Positions 19,076-27,922 of a stretch of 64,000 nt of DNA are shown piece by piece; the first letter of the stretch is position 1, and every line of letters starts with the position of its first letter. The stretch spans positions 186,001-250,000 of the forward strand of contig NC_019974.1 of the NCBI RefSeq assembly GCF_000328685.1, written 5' to 3'. The notes beneath the pieces were generated by a model. That model did no database searches and was not told where the DNA came from. It saw only the letters and a program-made list of their open reading frames with translations. The stretch is from Natronococcus occultus SP4. GTDB taxonomy: Archaea; Halobacteriota; Halobacteria; Halobacteriales; Natrialbaceae. Position numbers and translations under genes: made by a program.

Positions 19076-19777
19076 TCAGAGCTGCGTCGTCGAAATCCAG
19101 CCGGAACACAGCGATTCGTCCTTGAGCGACCAGCGTTCCTGACGGGTGCCGTTGTGTGTCCGTAACTCGACGACAACGTCGAAAAGCGGCGTGAGAACAC
19201 TGACGACGTCGCTTTCTCGATCGACTGGGAGTCGATAGTGGATCATTCCGTTGGTCGTTCGGACCCGCCCGTTCGTGAGATGAATGAACCGGAATACTCG
19301 CTCATCGCCGTAGTTCTCGAGCAAGGGTAGCAGCGAGTCGACGCCGATTCGGAGCTCCGAGGGGGCGAGTCCGTCGGCGTCGCTCTCGAAGGATTCGATC
19401 GCGTTCGAGATTTCGATCCCCAGATCGGCGAGCGTGTCGGTCATCGTCACAGGCCCGTCGGTAGACGGTATCGGTTCGTGACTGCCAGTCGCCACACTGG
19501 CGCTTCGAACGTCGATATCGTGACGGATGAGCCGGTAGCTATCCGTGGGGTAGTCGCTGACGATCGATTCGATGGATGCTCTTCCAGCGGTCGTCGAAAC
19601 CAGAATCCGTCGCCGCGAACGGTCCGTCGCGTGACCAAGGAGGCGGCGACAGGTTTCGGCCTGTTGGCTTGCCCGGGCCGACCCGACGACGAGGACGCTC
19701 GCGCCGCGTTGCTTGAGCCGAGATAGTTCCTCGATAAACGCATCATCGGGCCCGCGAGCCGGTGTCTCGGAGAGCAT
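19076..19777 (-). CDS. Haloarchaeal HTR-like / RecA-fold signalling-type protein without an intact P-loop
   Basis: 233 residues from ATG 19777. A start further upstream is possible, but this one sits about 38 bases behind a TATA-like element and begins just before the conserved segment. The stretch ELSRLKQRGASVLVVGSARA looks like the first strand of a RecA/KaiC-like fold, yet the following loop lacks the GKT/S needed to bind nucleotide. The middle (ADLGIEISNAIESF, then ELRIGVDSLLPLLENYGDERVFRFIHL) and the end (VRTTNGMIHYRLPVDRES, VVELRTHNGTRQERW) match what I recall of the haloarchaeal HTR-like DUF7504 family; unverified. It is placed to be the first gene of a transcript with CHAT copy 2. Confidence 0.6.
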   Translation of the reverse strand: MLSETPARGPDDAFIEELSRLKQRGASVLVVGSARASQQAETCRRLLGHATDRSRRRILVSTTAGRASIESIVSDYPTDSYRLIRHDIDVRSASVATGSHEPIPSTDGPVTMTDTLADLGIEISNAIESFESDADGLAPSELRIGVDSLLPLLENYGDERVFRFIHLTNGRVRTTNGMIHYRLPVDRESDVVSVLTPLFDVVVELRTHNGTRQERWSLKDESLCSGWISTTQL

Positions 19778-19810
19778 CGCCAGTATGTTCCGTACTGATG
19801 AGGTGTAAAA

Positions 19811-19820
19811 CATTAAACGT
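19811..19820 (-). promoter_or_regulatory. Probable TATA box upstream of the HTR-like gene
   Basis: acgtttaatg on the minus strand lies about 35-44 bases before ATG 19777. It decides between the alternative starts of that gene: the in-frame ATG inside this element (about 19813) would lie upstream of the expected transcription start. Confidence 0.45.
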
Positions 19821-19889
19821 TCGGGTAGCCGAGACGGACCGGGTTGCACAGATTCGAGGAGAAACCCACGGCTTCAGTCGCAGGGATCG

Positions 19890-20648
19890 TCACGCTTCGG
19901 TCGAGGAGGCGTCCTCGCCGACGTAGGTGCGGGTCGCGTCGACCAGCACCTGTCGGTAGCTGCTCGAGTCGGGGTCGCTGGCGAGTTCTCTGAATCGTCG
20001 TTTGAAGGTTTCGAAGGGAACGTTCGGCGCGTCGACCGTGGCGACGTGGGCGAGATCATACAGACGATGGTCGGCGTCGACGAGGTCGTGTCGTTCGGCG
20101 AGTGCCAGGGCGAACGCCGCGTTGACGGCCGTGATCTCGGGATCGGCGTTCGCCGAGAGCCGCGTTCGATCGGCTCGCGGCGCGCTCTCGGGTCGGTCGG
20201 CGACGGCCGCGGCGAGACTCGATTCGAGGAAGGCAAGCAGCTTCTCGCCGGGGCCGACCGAGAGCGTGATGTCGTCGGCGTAGATGTCTTTCATGTGGTT
20301 CGCGATCTGATAGCAGTGCGACAGCTTGCGCCGTTCGACGCTTTTGCCGGCAAGCGCGAGGAACAGAGCCTCTTCGGTCGACTGCGTATGAGAGGGGTGT
20401 TCCTGCTCGTATCTCGCCATGTGTGCGAACTCGTGGAGGGCGAGTTCTCGAGCCATCGCGCTCGAGGCGGCCTGTCGGGGGATGTTCAGGACGTGACGGT
20501 CGTCGTAGTGGCCGGCCCAGGTGCGGACGTCGGGATCGTCGCGGATCTCGACATCGACGGGAAGTGAGAGATCGTACTCGGTTTCGAACAGGTCTCGTGC
20601 GCTCAGAAAGGGTGCCGTCGGGCCCGAACCGTTTACTCGAATATCCAT
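19890..20648 (-). CDS. DUF5781-type protein with a zinc-metalloprotease HEFAH motif
   Basis: 252 residues from ATG 20648; this start is preferred over one five codons upstream because MDIRVNG begins the conserved region. The segment [20 protein letters not shown] contains H72-E73-x-x-H76, the zinc-binding core of gluzincin-like peptidases. A further acidic residue downstream ([12 protein letters not shown]) could be the third ligand. Haloarchaeal genomes carry this family widely, without tested function. It is transcribed away from fusA, sharing the 200-base region 20649-20850 with it. Composition is back to normal high GC, so the foreign-looking segment ends before this gene. Confidence 0.72.
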   Translation of the reverse strand: MDIRVNGSGPTAPFLSARDLFETEYDLSLPVDVEIRDDPDVRTWAGHYDDRHVLNIPRQAASSAMARELALHEFAHMARYEQEHPSHTQSTEEALFLALAGKSVERRKLSHCYQIANHMKDIYADDITLSVGPGEKLLAFLESSLAAAVADRPESAPRADRTRLSANADPEITAVNAAFALALAERHDLVDADHRLYDLAHVATVDAPNVPFETFKRRFRELASDPDSSSYRQVLVDATRTYVGEDASSTEA

Positions 20649-20813
20649 GCGTGTCAGTATCATGGCCCGTGACTGTATGGCTCTTACGCCCGGTTGCGCA
20701 GGCCGCCGACACCCCGACGCCGTCGGGAGATTACTGTGTGCTATTCACTCACGCAAATTAGTTTTTCATCGTCCCAGACCGCGATACGCGTCGGATTCCC
20801 CGACGACGAAACA

Positions 20814-20823
20814 CTACCCTTTT
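20814..20823 (+). promoter_or_regulatory. Probable TATA box for fusA
   Basis: ctaccctttt lies about 32 bases before ATG 20851, consistent with a nearly leaderless transcript. The divergent DUF5781-type gene must be served by the left part of the same gap. Confidence 0.5.
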
Positions 20824-20850
20824 GACCCCGCTACCGGTATTGGGGGGTAT

Positions 20851-23037
20851 ATGGGCCGACGCAAGAAGATCGTCCAAGAGTGTGAACGGCTGATGGACGA
20901 ACCGGAGCATATCCGGAACATCGCCATCGCCGCACACGTCGACCACGGAAAAACGACCCTTTCGGACAACCTCCTCGCGGGAGCCGGCATGATCTCCGAC
21001 GAGACCGCCGGCGAGCAGCTCGCAATGGACACGGAGGAAGACGAGCAGGAACGTGGGATCACCATCGACGCGGCGAACGTCTCGATGACCCACGAGTACG
21101 AGGGAACCAACCACCTCATCAACCTCATCGACACGCCGGGCCACGTCGACTTCGGTGGCGACGTCACCCGCGCGATGCGGGCCGTCGACGGTGCGCTGGT
21201 CGTCGTCGACGCCGTCGAGGGTGCGATGCCTCAGACCGAAACCGTCCTGCGCCAGGCGCTCCGTGAGGGCGTCAAGCCGACGCTGTTCATCAACAAGGTC
21301 GACCGCCTCATCTCCGAGCTCCAAGAGGGGCCGGAAGAGATGCAGCGTCGACTCGTCTCGGTCATCAACGACGTCAACGAGCTGATCCGCGGAATGACCG
21401 AGGACATGGACGACATCGACGACTGGACGGTCTCCGTCGAGGACGGCACCGTCGGTTTCGGCTCCGCACTGTACAAGTGGGGCGTCTCGATGCCGTCGAT
21501 GCAACGCACCGGGATGGACTTCGGCGACATCATGGAGCTTGAGCGCAACGACAAGCGCCAGGAGCTCCACGAGCGCACGCCGCTGTCGGACGTCGTGCTC
21601 GACATGGTCTGTGAGCACTTCCCGAACCCCGTCGACGCACAGCCCCGTCGTATTCCGCGCATCTGGCGTGGCGACGACGAAACCGATCTCGCCGAGGGGA
21701 TGCGACTGGTCAACGAGGACGGCGAGGTCGTCTTCATGGTCACCGACATCGGGATGGACCCCCACGCCGGTGAGATCGCGTCCGGACGGGTCTTCTCGGG
21801 CTCCCTCGAGAAGGGCCAGGAGCTGTACGTCTCCGGGACTGCTGGCAAGAACCGCATCCAGTCGGTCGGGATCTACATGGGCGGCGAGCGCGAGGAAGTC
21901 GAGCGCGTCCCCGCCGGGAACATCGCGGCCGTCACCGGCCTCAAGGACGCCATCGCCGGCTCGACCGTCTCGAGCGTCGAGATGACGCCGTTCGAGTCGA
22001 TCGAGCACATCTCCGAGCCGGTCATCACGAAGGCTGTCGAGGCCCAGAACATGGACGACCTGCCGAAGCTCATCGAGACGCTGCGACAGGTCTCCAAGGA
22101 GGACCCGACGATCCAGATCGAGATCAACGAGGACACCGGCGAACACCTGATCTCGGGACAGGGTGAGCTTCACCTCGAGGTCATCACCCAGCGTATCGAG
22201 AAGAACCAGGGTATTCCGGTCCACACCGGCGAACCGATCGTCGTCTACCGCGAACAGCCCCAGGAGCCAAGCGACGAGGTCGAGGGGATCTCGCCGAACC
22301 GTCACAACCGCTTCTACATCTCCATCGAGCCGATGTCGAACGATCTCGTCGAGACCATCCAGCTCGGCGAGGCGTCGATGGACATGCCCGAGCAGGAGCG
22401 CCGCGAGGCCCTGCAGGAGGCCGGCATGGACAAGGACACGTCCCAGAACGTCGAGCACATCCACGGGACGAACATCCTCATCGACGACACGAAGGGGATC
22501 CAGCACCTCAACGAGACGATGGAACTGGTCATCGAGGGGCTCGAGGAGGCTCTCGACAACGGGCCGCTCGCAAACGAGCCGGTACAGGGGACGCTCATGC
22601 GGCTGCACGACGCCCGGCTCCACGAGGACACCATCCACCGCGGTCCGGCCCAGGTCATCCCTGCGGTCCGTGAGGCGGTTCACAACGCCCTGATCGACGG
22701 CCGTATCAAGATGCTCGAGCCGATGCAGGACGTCCGTATCGACGTCCCCAACGACCACATGGGCGCCGCCTCCGGCGAGATCCAGGGTCGTCGTGGCCGC
22801 GTCGACGACATGTACCAGGAAGGCGATCTGATGGTCGTCGAGGGGATCGCCCCCGTCGGCGAGATGATCGGCTTCGCGAGCGACATTCGCTCCGCGACCG
22901 AGGGTCGTGCCTCCTGGAACACCGAGAACGCCGGCTTCGAGGTCATGTCCGACTCGCTCCAGCGCGAGAAGATCATGGAGATCCGCGAGCGCAAGGGCAT
23001 GAAGCTCGAGCTGCCCGAGATCATCCAGTACATCTAA
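20851..23037 (+). CDS. fusA: Translation elongation factor EF-2
   Basis: 728 residues from ATG 20851. It is the GTPase that drives translocation on the ribosome. The G1 motif [10 protein letters not shown] lies at 27-36, DTPGHVDF is the G3 motif, and INKVDRL the G4 motif. The C-terminal [12 protein letters not shown] contains H596, the residue converted to diphthamide in archaeal and eukaryotic EF-2. Extra in-frame codons upstream are not part of the gene: the TATA element lies among them and the family begins at [10 protein letters not shown]. In most genomes it directly follows rpsG, but here the two are 6.4 kb apart. The gap to serS (23038-23316) holds a pyrimidine-rich run near 23060 that may terminate transcription. 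Confidence 0.98.
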   Translation: MGRRKKIVQECERLMDEPEHIRNIAIAAHVDHGKTTLSDNLLAGAGMISDETAGEQLAMDTEEDEQERGITIDAANVSMTHEYEGTNHLINLIDTPGHVDFGGDVTRAMRAVDGALVVVDAVEGAMPQTETVLRQALREGVKPTLFINKVDRLISELQEGPEEMQRRLVSVINDVNELIRGMTEDMDDIDDWTVSVEDGTVGFGSALYKWGVSMPSMQRTGMDFGDIMELERNDKRQELHERTPLSDVVLDMVCEHFPNPVDAQPRRIPRIWRGDDETDLAEGMRLVNEDGEVVFMVTDIGMDPHAGEIASGRVFSGSLEKGQELYVSGTAGKNRIQSVGIYMGGEREEVERVPAGNIAAVTGLKDAIAGSTVSSVEMTPFESIEHISEPVITKAVEAQNMDDLPKLIETLRQVSKEDPTIQIEINEDTGEHLISGQGELHLEVITQRIEKNQGIPVHTGEPIVVYREQPQEPSDEVEGISPNRHNRFYISIEPMSNDLVETIQLGEASMDMPEQERREALQEAGMDKDTSQNVEHIHGTNILIDDTKGIQHLNETMELVIEGLEEALDNGPLANEPVQGTLMRLHDARLHEDTIHRGPAQVIPAVREAVHNALIDGRIKMLEPMQDVRIDVPNDHMGAASGEIQGRRGRVDDMYQEGDLMVVEGIAPVGEMIGFASDIRSATEGRASWNTENAGFEVMSDSLQREKIMEIRERKGMKLELPEIIQYI

Positions 23038-23316
23038 ATCGCAATCTGCGTCCCGTCGATTCGCTTTCTTTCTTCGTGTCCGCTTTCGTAGCGGCGCCAA
23101 CGTCCGATCGTGTTCTGCTGGAGCCCTCGGGAACGATTCGGGCCCTTCCACCGCTTCGCTCGCGGGGGGTCGCCGAGCCGATGGTGACTGTACCGACGGC
23201 TCGGAAACTCGAGTGTGAACCAGCGGTTAGAGCCCCGACCCGGAAAACGAGAGGGGAGCGTCGAACCCGTCCGATGCGGTACCGGGTCTCTGACGACGAC
23301 TACTGCTCGCCGCGAC

Positions 23317-24696
23317 TCACTCCCGTTCGCCCGCGCCGAGCGCGCTCTCGCCGACCTTCTCGTGGCCCTCGATGACCTCCTGGCCGTCCATGTACGGCTG
23401 CAGCGCCTCGGGGATCGTCACGGTGCCGTCCTCGTTCTGGTGGTACTCGAGGATCGCCACCATCACACGCGGCAGCGCGAGCCCCGAGGCGTTCAGCGTG
23501 TGGAGGTACTCGGCCGACTCGTGGCGCTCGGGGCGGTACCGCAGGCCGGCCCGACGGGCCTGGAAGTCCTCGAAGTTCGACGCCGACGAGACCTCGAGCC
23601 AGCGACCGCCCTCCTCGGGGCCGTCCTCCATATCGTCGCCGGGGGCCCAGACCTCGATGTCGTAGGTCTTCGCCGAAGCGAAGGTCAGGTCGCCGGTACA
23701 GAGCTCGAGGATCCGGTAGGGGAGATCGAGCCGCCGCAGAACCTCCTCGGCCTCGTCGAGCAGTTCCTCGAGACGGTCGTAGCTGTCCTCGGGCTCGACG
23801 AAGTTGACGAGTTCGACCTTGTTGAACTGGTGGACCCGAACGATACCCCGCGTTTCGGTGCCGTGTTCGCCGGCCTCACGTCGGAAGTTGGGGGTGTAGG
23901 CCTGGTGTTTGAGCGGCAGGTCGTCCTTGAGCAGGATCTCGTCGGCGTACATGTTCGTGACCGGGACTTCGGCGGTCGGACACAGCCAGAGATCGTCGTC
24001 CTCGTAAGCCTCTTCGTTGCTCCCGCCCAGCCGGTAGGCGTCGTCGGCGAACTTCGGCAGCTGGCCGGTGCCCCGCATCGACTCGCTTTTGACGGGTACC
24101 GGCGGAAAGAGATCGACGTACCCCTGTTCGCGGTGGACGTCCATCATGAACTGGATCAGCGCGTGCTCGAGGCGGGCGCCGTCGCCTTTGAGGAAGTAAA
24201 ATCCCGACCCGGTAGTCTTGGCGGCACGCTGTTCGTCGATGATATCCAGTTCCTCGCCAAGCTCGTAGTGGGGGGTGATCTCGTCGGCGTCAACGCGCAG
24301 GTCGTCGAACCCCCATCGGCGATCCTCGACGTTGTGTCGCTCGTCGAGCCCCAGCGGCACGCTCTCGTCGGGGATCTGGGGGATCTCGAGCATCCGTTCA
24401 CGGAGCTCGTTGCCGAGCTCGTTCGCTTCTTCCTCGACGTCCTCGATCTCGGCTTTGAGCTCCTTTGACTCCTCGATGGCCTCGTCCTTTTCGTCCTGTT
24501 TGCCCTTCGCGACCAGCGAGCCGATCCGTTCGGTCACCTGATTGCGCTCGTGGCGTAGCTCGTCGCCGCGGGCCTTCAGTTCGCGCCAACGCTCGTCGAT
24601 CTCGATCAGCTCGTCGAGGTCGACGTCGGCACCGCGGTTCTCGAGCGCGTCGCGGACGGCCTCGGGGTCCTCGCGCAGGAGGCTCCGGTCGATCAT
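23317..24696 (-). CDS. serS: Seryl-tRNA synthetase
   Basis: 459 residues from ATG 24696 (MIDRSLLREDPEAVR, the family's standard beginning; upstream in-frame codons are not conserved). It attaches serine to tRNA-Ser and tRNA-Sec. Residues 1-110 form the long antiparallel coiled coil that grips the tRNA variable arm, rich in Glu/Lys/Arg. The class II catalytic core follows: motif 2 PNFRREAGEHGTETRGIVRVHQFNKVE and motif 3 GLALPRVMVAILE. It is the common bacterial-type enzyme rather than the rare methanogen form. It converges with fusA and diverges from the PhoU/TrkA gene. Confidence 0.97.
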   Translation of the reverse strand: MIDRSLLREDPEAVRDALENRGADVDLDELIEIDERWRELKARGDELRHERNQVTERIGSLVAKGKQDEKDEAIEESKELKAEIEDVEEEANELGNELRERMLEIPQIPDESVPLGLDERHNVEDRRWGFDDLRVDADEITPHYELGEELDIIDEQRAAKTTGSGFYFLKGDGARLEHALIQFMMDVHREQGYVDLFPPVPVKSESMRGTGQLPKFADDAYRLGGSNEEAYEDDDLWLCPTAEVPVTNMYADEILLKDDLPLKHQAYTPNFRREAGEHGTETRGIVRVHQFNKVELVNFVEPEDSYDRLEELLDEAEEVLRRLDLPYRILELCTGDLTFASAKTYDIEVWAPGDDMEDGPEEGGRWLEVSSASNFEDFQARRAGLRYRPERHESAEYLHTLNASGLALPRVMVAILEYHQNEDGTVTIPEALQPYMDGQEVIEGHEKVGESALGAGERE

Positions 24697-24806
24697 TGCT
24701 CGTGGATTCTCCGTGCCGGTCCAAAACCGTGTCGGAAGGCGCCGTTTCACGAACCACAGCTCCAGGGCGGGAAACGTTTTTTTGACCCGGGTCGGTGGGT
24801 TAGGAC

Positions 24807-26039
24807 ATGGACCCGTTCGAGGACGAGCCGTCGCCGGTGTCGATCGAGTACGAGCCCGTCAGCGTCAAAGACGTGCTCGTCGAGATGAAAGATACCGCGG
24901 AACTGCTGATCGACCTCTCCTACTCCGCTGTCCTCCACCGCAACGAGGACCTCGCCCGGGAGGTGCTCCGGCTCGAGCGTCAGATGGACGTCCTCGAGAT
25001 GCGCGCCCGGATGGGACTGTTGATGGCCTCACGAAACCCCTCCGACGCCGAACAGCTCGCGCCGGTGCTGGGAATCGTTGCCGCGACGGGGACGATCAGC
25101 GACGCGGCTGGCGACATCGCGAAGATCGTCCTCGAGGAGATGGGACTGCCCGAGGCGATGCGTGCAGCACTGCCCGAGGCGGCCGGCGTGTTGGTCCGGG
25201 GCGTCGTCGACGTCGACTCCCCGTACGCCGACCGCACGCTCGAGGACGTTGACCTCGAGTCCGAGACGGGCGTGCGCGTGATCGCGCTCCGGCGCGGTGG
25301 GCGTCAGACGACTGACGAGGACTGGCTGCTCAACCCCGGACCGACGACCGCGATCGCGGCCGGCGACGTCGCCTTCCTGCGCGGACCCGATACGGCAATC
25401 GAAGAGGTGTACGAGACGCTGACGGGCGAAGTCTACGAGATCCCCGAGATCGAAACGCCGGATATCGACGATCTCGAGCGAGCGGTGGACACGATCATCC
25501 ACATGAAGAACCTCTCGGAGCTGGCGATCGACCTGGCCTACAGCAGCGTCCTCTTCGACAGCGAGGCCCTCGCCGAGGAGGTTCGGAATCTCGAGGTCGA
25601 GGTCGACGCGATGCAGTCCCGGTTCGAGGCCTGGACGCTCCGGGCGGCCGGCGACGCCCCCGACCCGGTCGCGTTGCGGGGACTGATCCGGCTCGGAACG
25701 AGTACGGAGGTCATCAGCGACGCGGCGATCGATCTCAGCGAGGGGGTGTTCCGGGATATCGAGGTCCACCCCGTCGTCGGCATGGCCGTCGAGGAGAGCG
25801 ACGAGATCATTACCCGGATCGAGGTCGAGTCGGGGAGCGATCTCGACGGAACGGCGATCACGGCGGGCGTTCCCGAGACGGAGCCGACGATGTCGGTGAT
25901 CGCTATCCGTCGACCCGACGAGGGGTGGCTGCTCGTCGGTGACGCCGACGCGGAGATCCACGGCGGGGACGTTCTCATCGCGAAGGGGACCCGGACGGCC
26001 GCCGGAGCGTTCGAGGAGCTTTCCGAAACCGAGGCGTGA
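24807..26039 (+). CDS. PhoU / TrkA-C domain regulatory protein (internal duplication)
   Basis: 410 residues from ATG 24807, about 25 bases behind an acgtttttttg TATA-like element. The protein is an internal repeat. A PhoU-like helical bundle (about 22-110) is followed by a TrkA-C domain (about 115-205), then the pair recurs (about 220-320 and 325-405). The helical parts share the pattern ELLIDLSYSAVL / ELAIDLAYSSVL and the TrkA-C parts share (S)xVIAIRR with GDVLIAKG/GDVAFLRG. No membrane segment is visible. Proteins of this design usually regulate potassium channels or other ion carriers by binding nucleotides or ions at TrkA-C. The transporter it controls is not obvious, although Mg2+ and F- carriers follow. 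Confidence 0.85.
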   Translation: MDPFEDEPSPVSIEYEPVSVKDVLVEMKDTAELLIDLSYSAVLHRNEDLAREVLRLERQMDVLEMRARMGLLMASRNPSDAEQLAPVLGIVAATGTISDAAGDIAKIVLEEMGLPEAMRAALPEAAGVLVRGVVDVDSPYADRTLEDVDLESETGVRVIALRRGGRQTTDEDWLLNPGPTTAIAAGDVAFLRGPDTAIEEVYETLTGEVYEIPEIETPDIDDLERAVDTIIHMKNLSELAIDLAYSSVLFDSEALAEEVRNLEVEVDAMQSRFEAWTLRAAGDAPDPVALRGLIRLGTSTEVISDAAIDLSEGVFRDIEVHPVVGMAVEESDEIITRIEVESGSDLDGTAITAGVPETEPTMSVIAIRRPDEGWLLVGDADAEIHGGDVLIAKGTRTAAGAFEELSETEA

Positions 26040-26056
26040 CAGCGGATCCGAGCCGG

Positions 26057-26197
26057 TTAGCCGGTGTACGCGAGCAGCGTCGCGACGAGTTCGAGATAGA
26101 GTACCGCGGCAAGCGCAACGACGACGACCGCGAGGACGAACGGGACGGTCCGCCGTCGTCGCTCCCGATTCAGAAATGGACGGACGAGCCAGCTCAT
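26057..26197 (-). CDS. Small single-helix membrane protein (46 residues)
   Basis: 46 residues from ATG 26197, convergent with the PhoU/TrkA gene. A basic N-terminal part (RERRRR) is followed by one hydrophobic helix (VPFVLAVVVVALAAVLYLELVATLLAY), giving a predicted N-in topology. The start is chosen because the in-frame sequence upstream is Ser/Arg-rich and looks non-coding. I do not recognise a family. The gap 26198-26402 to the MgtE genes holds nothing else I can name. Confidence 0.5.
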   Translation of the reverse strand: MSWLVRPFLNRERRRRTVPFVLAVVVVALAAVLYLELVATLLAYTG

Positions 26198-26402
26198 CGC
26201 GTTGCTAGCCCCGTTTTTGCCGTGTTTCGAGGGGACGACTGTCCGGGCCGTTCGTTGCGAGTCGAACTGAATCTCATGTGGAAGAGTCCCACACACTGTC
26301 ACTTGAAGTTCAGTCAGACATCCGGCGGACGGACGGCACATGCCGAGCGGGATCGCGGCGCGATTCGATCGATCGGAGCGTGGTGCGACGCGATCGAGCG
26401 CT

Positions 26403-26981
26403 TCAGAATCCGAGGACGAGCGCGGAGACGCCGATGAAGATGACCATCCCGAAGACGTCGACAACGTTCGTGACGATCGGGATCGTCGTGTCGTCGGGAT
26501 CGACGCCCAGGCGGTAGGAGGCGTACGTCGTCGCGAAGCTGAACAGGACCGCGATGACGGCGACGGACATGCCGCTGACCAGCGAGATCAAAAGCAGCGT
26601 CGACAGCGGGAGCGTCGAGCCGATGAGTCCGCCGAGCAGGTAGGCGCCGAACGCGAGTGCGGTAAAGATCGTCGCCGCGAGCGCCAGCACTGCGCCGACG
26701 TTCGCCCACAGCTCTCGGTCCCGCGGATCGAACTCGGTCGTCCCGAGGTGGAGCCGCGTCGAGAGCCGCGAGCTCAGGATCGCGCCGAGGTTCCCGCCCA
26801 TGTCGACCATCGTCGGCACCATGATCGCAAGGATGCCGTACTGCTCGAGCATCTCCTCGGCCTCCTCGAGGGTGATCCCCGCCCAGAGGACGATCACACA
26901 GAGGACGATCAACAGCGGGAACATGTTGCCGACGATACTGCGGACCTCCCAGCTCCCGAGCGAGCCCTGGGGAACGACCAT
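26403..26981 (-). CDS. Half-size MgtE-type divalent cation transporter subunit
   Basis: 192 residues. This is a membrane protein of about five helices corresponding to the MgtE transmembrane domain only, with no N-terminal or CBS regulatory domain. MVPTMVDMGGNLGAILSSRLSTRLHLG matches the ion-pore helix signature of the family. Its ATG overlaps the stop of the upstream partner by one base, so the two are made together and probably form a heterodimer with a pore equivalent to an MgtE dimer. Magnesium is the likeliest ion by family. Confidence 0.85.
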   Translation of the reverse strand: MVVPQGSLGSWEVRSIVGNMFPLLIVLCVIVLWAGITLEEAEEMLEQYGILAIMVPTMVDMGGNLGAILSSRLSTRLHLGTTEFDPRDRELWANVGAVLALAATIFTALAFGAYLLGGLIGSTLPLSTLLLISLVSGMSVAVIAVLFSFATTYASYRLGVDPDDTTIPIVTNVVDVFGMVIFIGVSALVLGF

Positions 26982-27550
26982 CAGATCAGCACCTCCACGA
27001 TGCCGATCGCGAACAGCATAAAGAGCATCCCGAAGATGTCACCAAGCGTCGTCACGATGGGGCCGACGAGGTTGTCGGGATCGTAGCCGTACTTGAAGCC
27101 GGCGAAGATCAGCGCCAGTAGGCCGAAGATGAGCACGACCGACGTCAACACGCCGGCGATCAGCATGATCCCGACGAGCTCGTACAGCGCGGCGACCTCC
27201 CAGCCCAGTATCAGTAGCGCGAGCCAGGTGATCACGCCGATCACGATCGAGATCCCGATCCCGTTGATAAAGGAGGCGGTGACCGCGTTGACGAGTCGCT
27301 GGTCGCGTTCGAACTTCGGCTCGATCAGTCCCTGGTGGAGCCCGCTCGAGATCCGCCCCCCGAGCGCGCCGTAGACGTTACCCCGCGTGGCGAGGAAGAC
27401 GGGTATCATCACCAGCAGTCCGGGGAACCGTTCGACGCTTTCGACCATTCCCTCGAGCACCAGGCCGGCGAACAGGCCACCGCCGAGGGCGATCAGCAGG
27501 ATGGGTAGCGCCTCGCGGTAGATCGACCAGAACTCCTCCCGTACGCTCAT
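26981..27550 (-). CDS. Half-size MgtE-type divalent cation transporter subunit (partner)
   Basis: 189 residues from ATG 27550. It is a second transmembrane-only MgtE unit, with MIPVFLATRGNVYGALGGRISSGLHQG as the pore-helix signature and a conserved GYDPDNLVGPIVTTLGDIFG loop close to the end. It is the first gene of the two-gene operon. The divergent neighbour across 204 bases is a CBS-containing MgtE, so three MgtE-related genes share this locus. Lack of the cytoplasmic gate suggests these two are either unregulated or gated by another protein. Confidence 0.85.
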   Translation of the reverse strand: MSVREEFWSIYREALPILLIALGGGLFAGLVLEGMVESVERFPGLLVMIPVFLATRGNVYGALGGRISSGLHQGLIEPKFERDQRLVNAVTASFINGIGISIVIGVITWLALLILGWEVAALYELVGIMLIAGVLTSVVLIFGLLALIFAGFKYGYDPDNLVGPIVTTLGDIFGMLFMLFAIGIVEVLI

Positions 27551-27720
27551 AGCAGTATCTTTCGTAGTCGACTGTTAAACGTATCGGGAAGGAATAGCAA
27601 GCCGTCGGCCGTTCGACGACGGCCCGCTGTCCGGACCGACTGGTGCGAGAGCTGCCGTATAGGTCCGATGTGTGTGCCGATATCGTGGGAATATATTTCA
27701 AACTTAGCCCTAGACCGAAA

Positions 27721-27731
27721 CCACTTTTAGG
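27721..27731 (+). promoter_or_regulatory. Probable TATA box for the small frame and CBS-MgtE
   Basis: ccacttttagg sits 25-34 bases before the ATG at 27755, the distance expected for a leaderless transcript beginning at that ATG. Another TATA-like run, gaatatatttc, lies about 35 bases further upstream. Confidence 0.5.
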
Positions 27732-27754
27732 CATGTCTAACGAACGAACAGCGT

Positions 27755-27922
27755 ATGCTGAACACCAACCACAGCAATCCGTTCGGCGCCGAGACGACGA
27801 TCAACGACACCGTCCGCGAGCGTGGTCGGACGCTCGAGGAGCTGGTGGGCGACCTGCTCGAGGGCGAGTTCGCCGGAGTACTTCGGTTCCACATTCGGGG
27901 TGAAGTGTATGGGGGCTGCTGA
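27755..27922 (+). CDS. Small acidic protein overlapping the CBS-MgtE start
   Basis: 55 residues, ATG 27755 to TGA 27922. The last 14 bases overlap the MgtE start at 27909 in a different frame. The sequence (ETTINDTVRERGRTLEELVGDLLEGEFAGVL) has haloarchaeal-type acidic composition and a predicted amphipathic helix. Its ATG lies exactly where a leaderless transcript from the upstream TATA box would begin, which favours a real gene translationally coupled to mgtE. I recognise no family. It could instead be an upstream regulatory frame, or the original N-terminus of MgtE separated by a frameshift. Confidence 0.45.
   Translation: MLNTNHSNPFGAETTINDTVRERGRTLEELVGDLLEGEFAGVLRFHIRGEVYGGC

Noticed and set aside
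20758-23151. 797-codon open frame antisense to fusA
   Set aside because: A shadow of the EF-2 gene; no recognisable domain, and EF-2 motifs on the plus strand are unambiguous.
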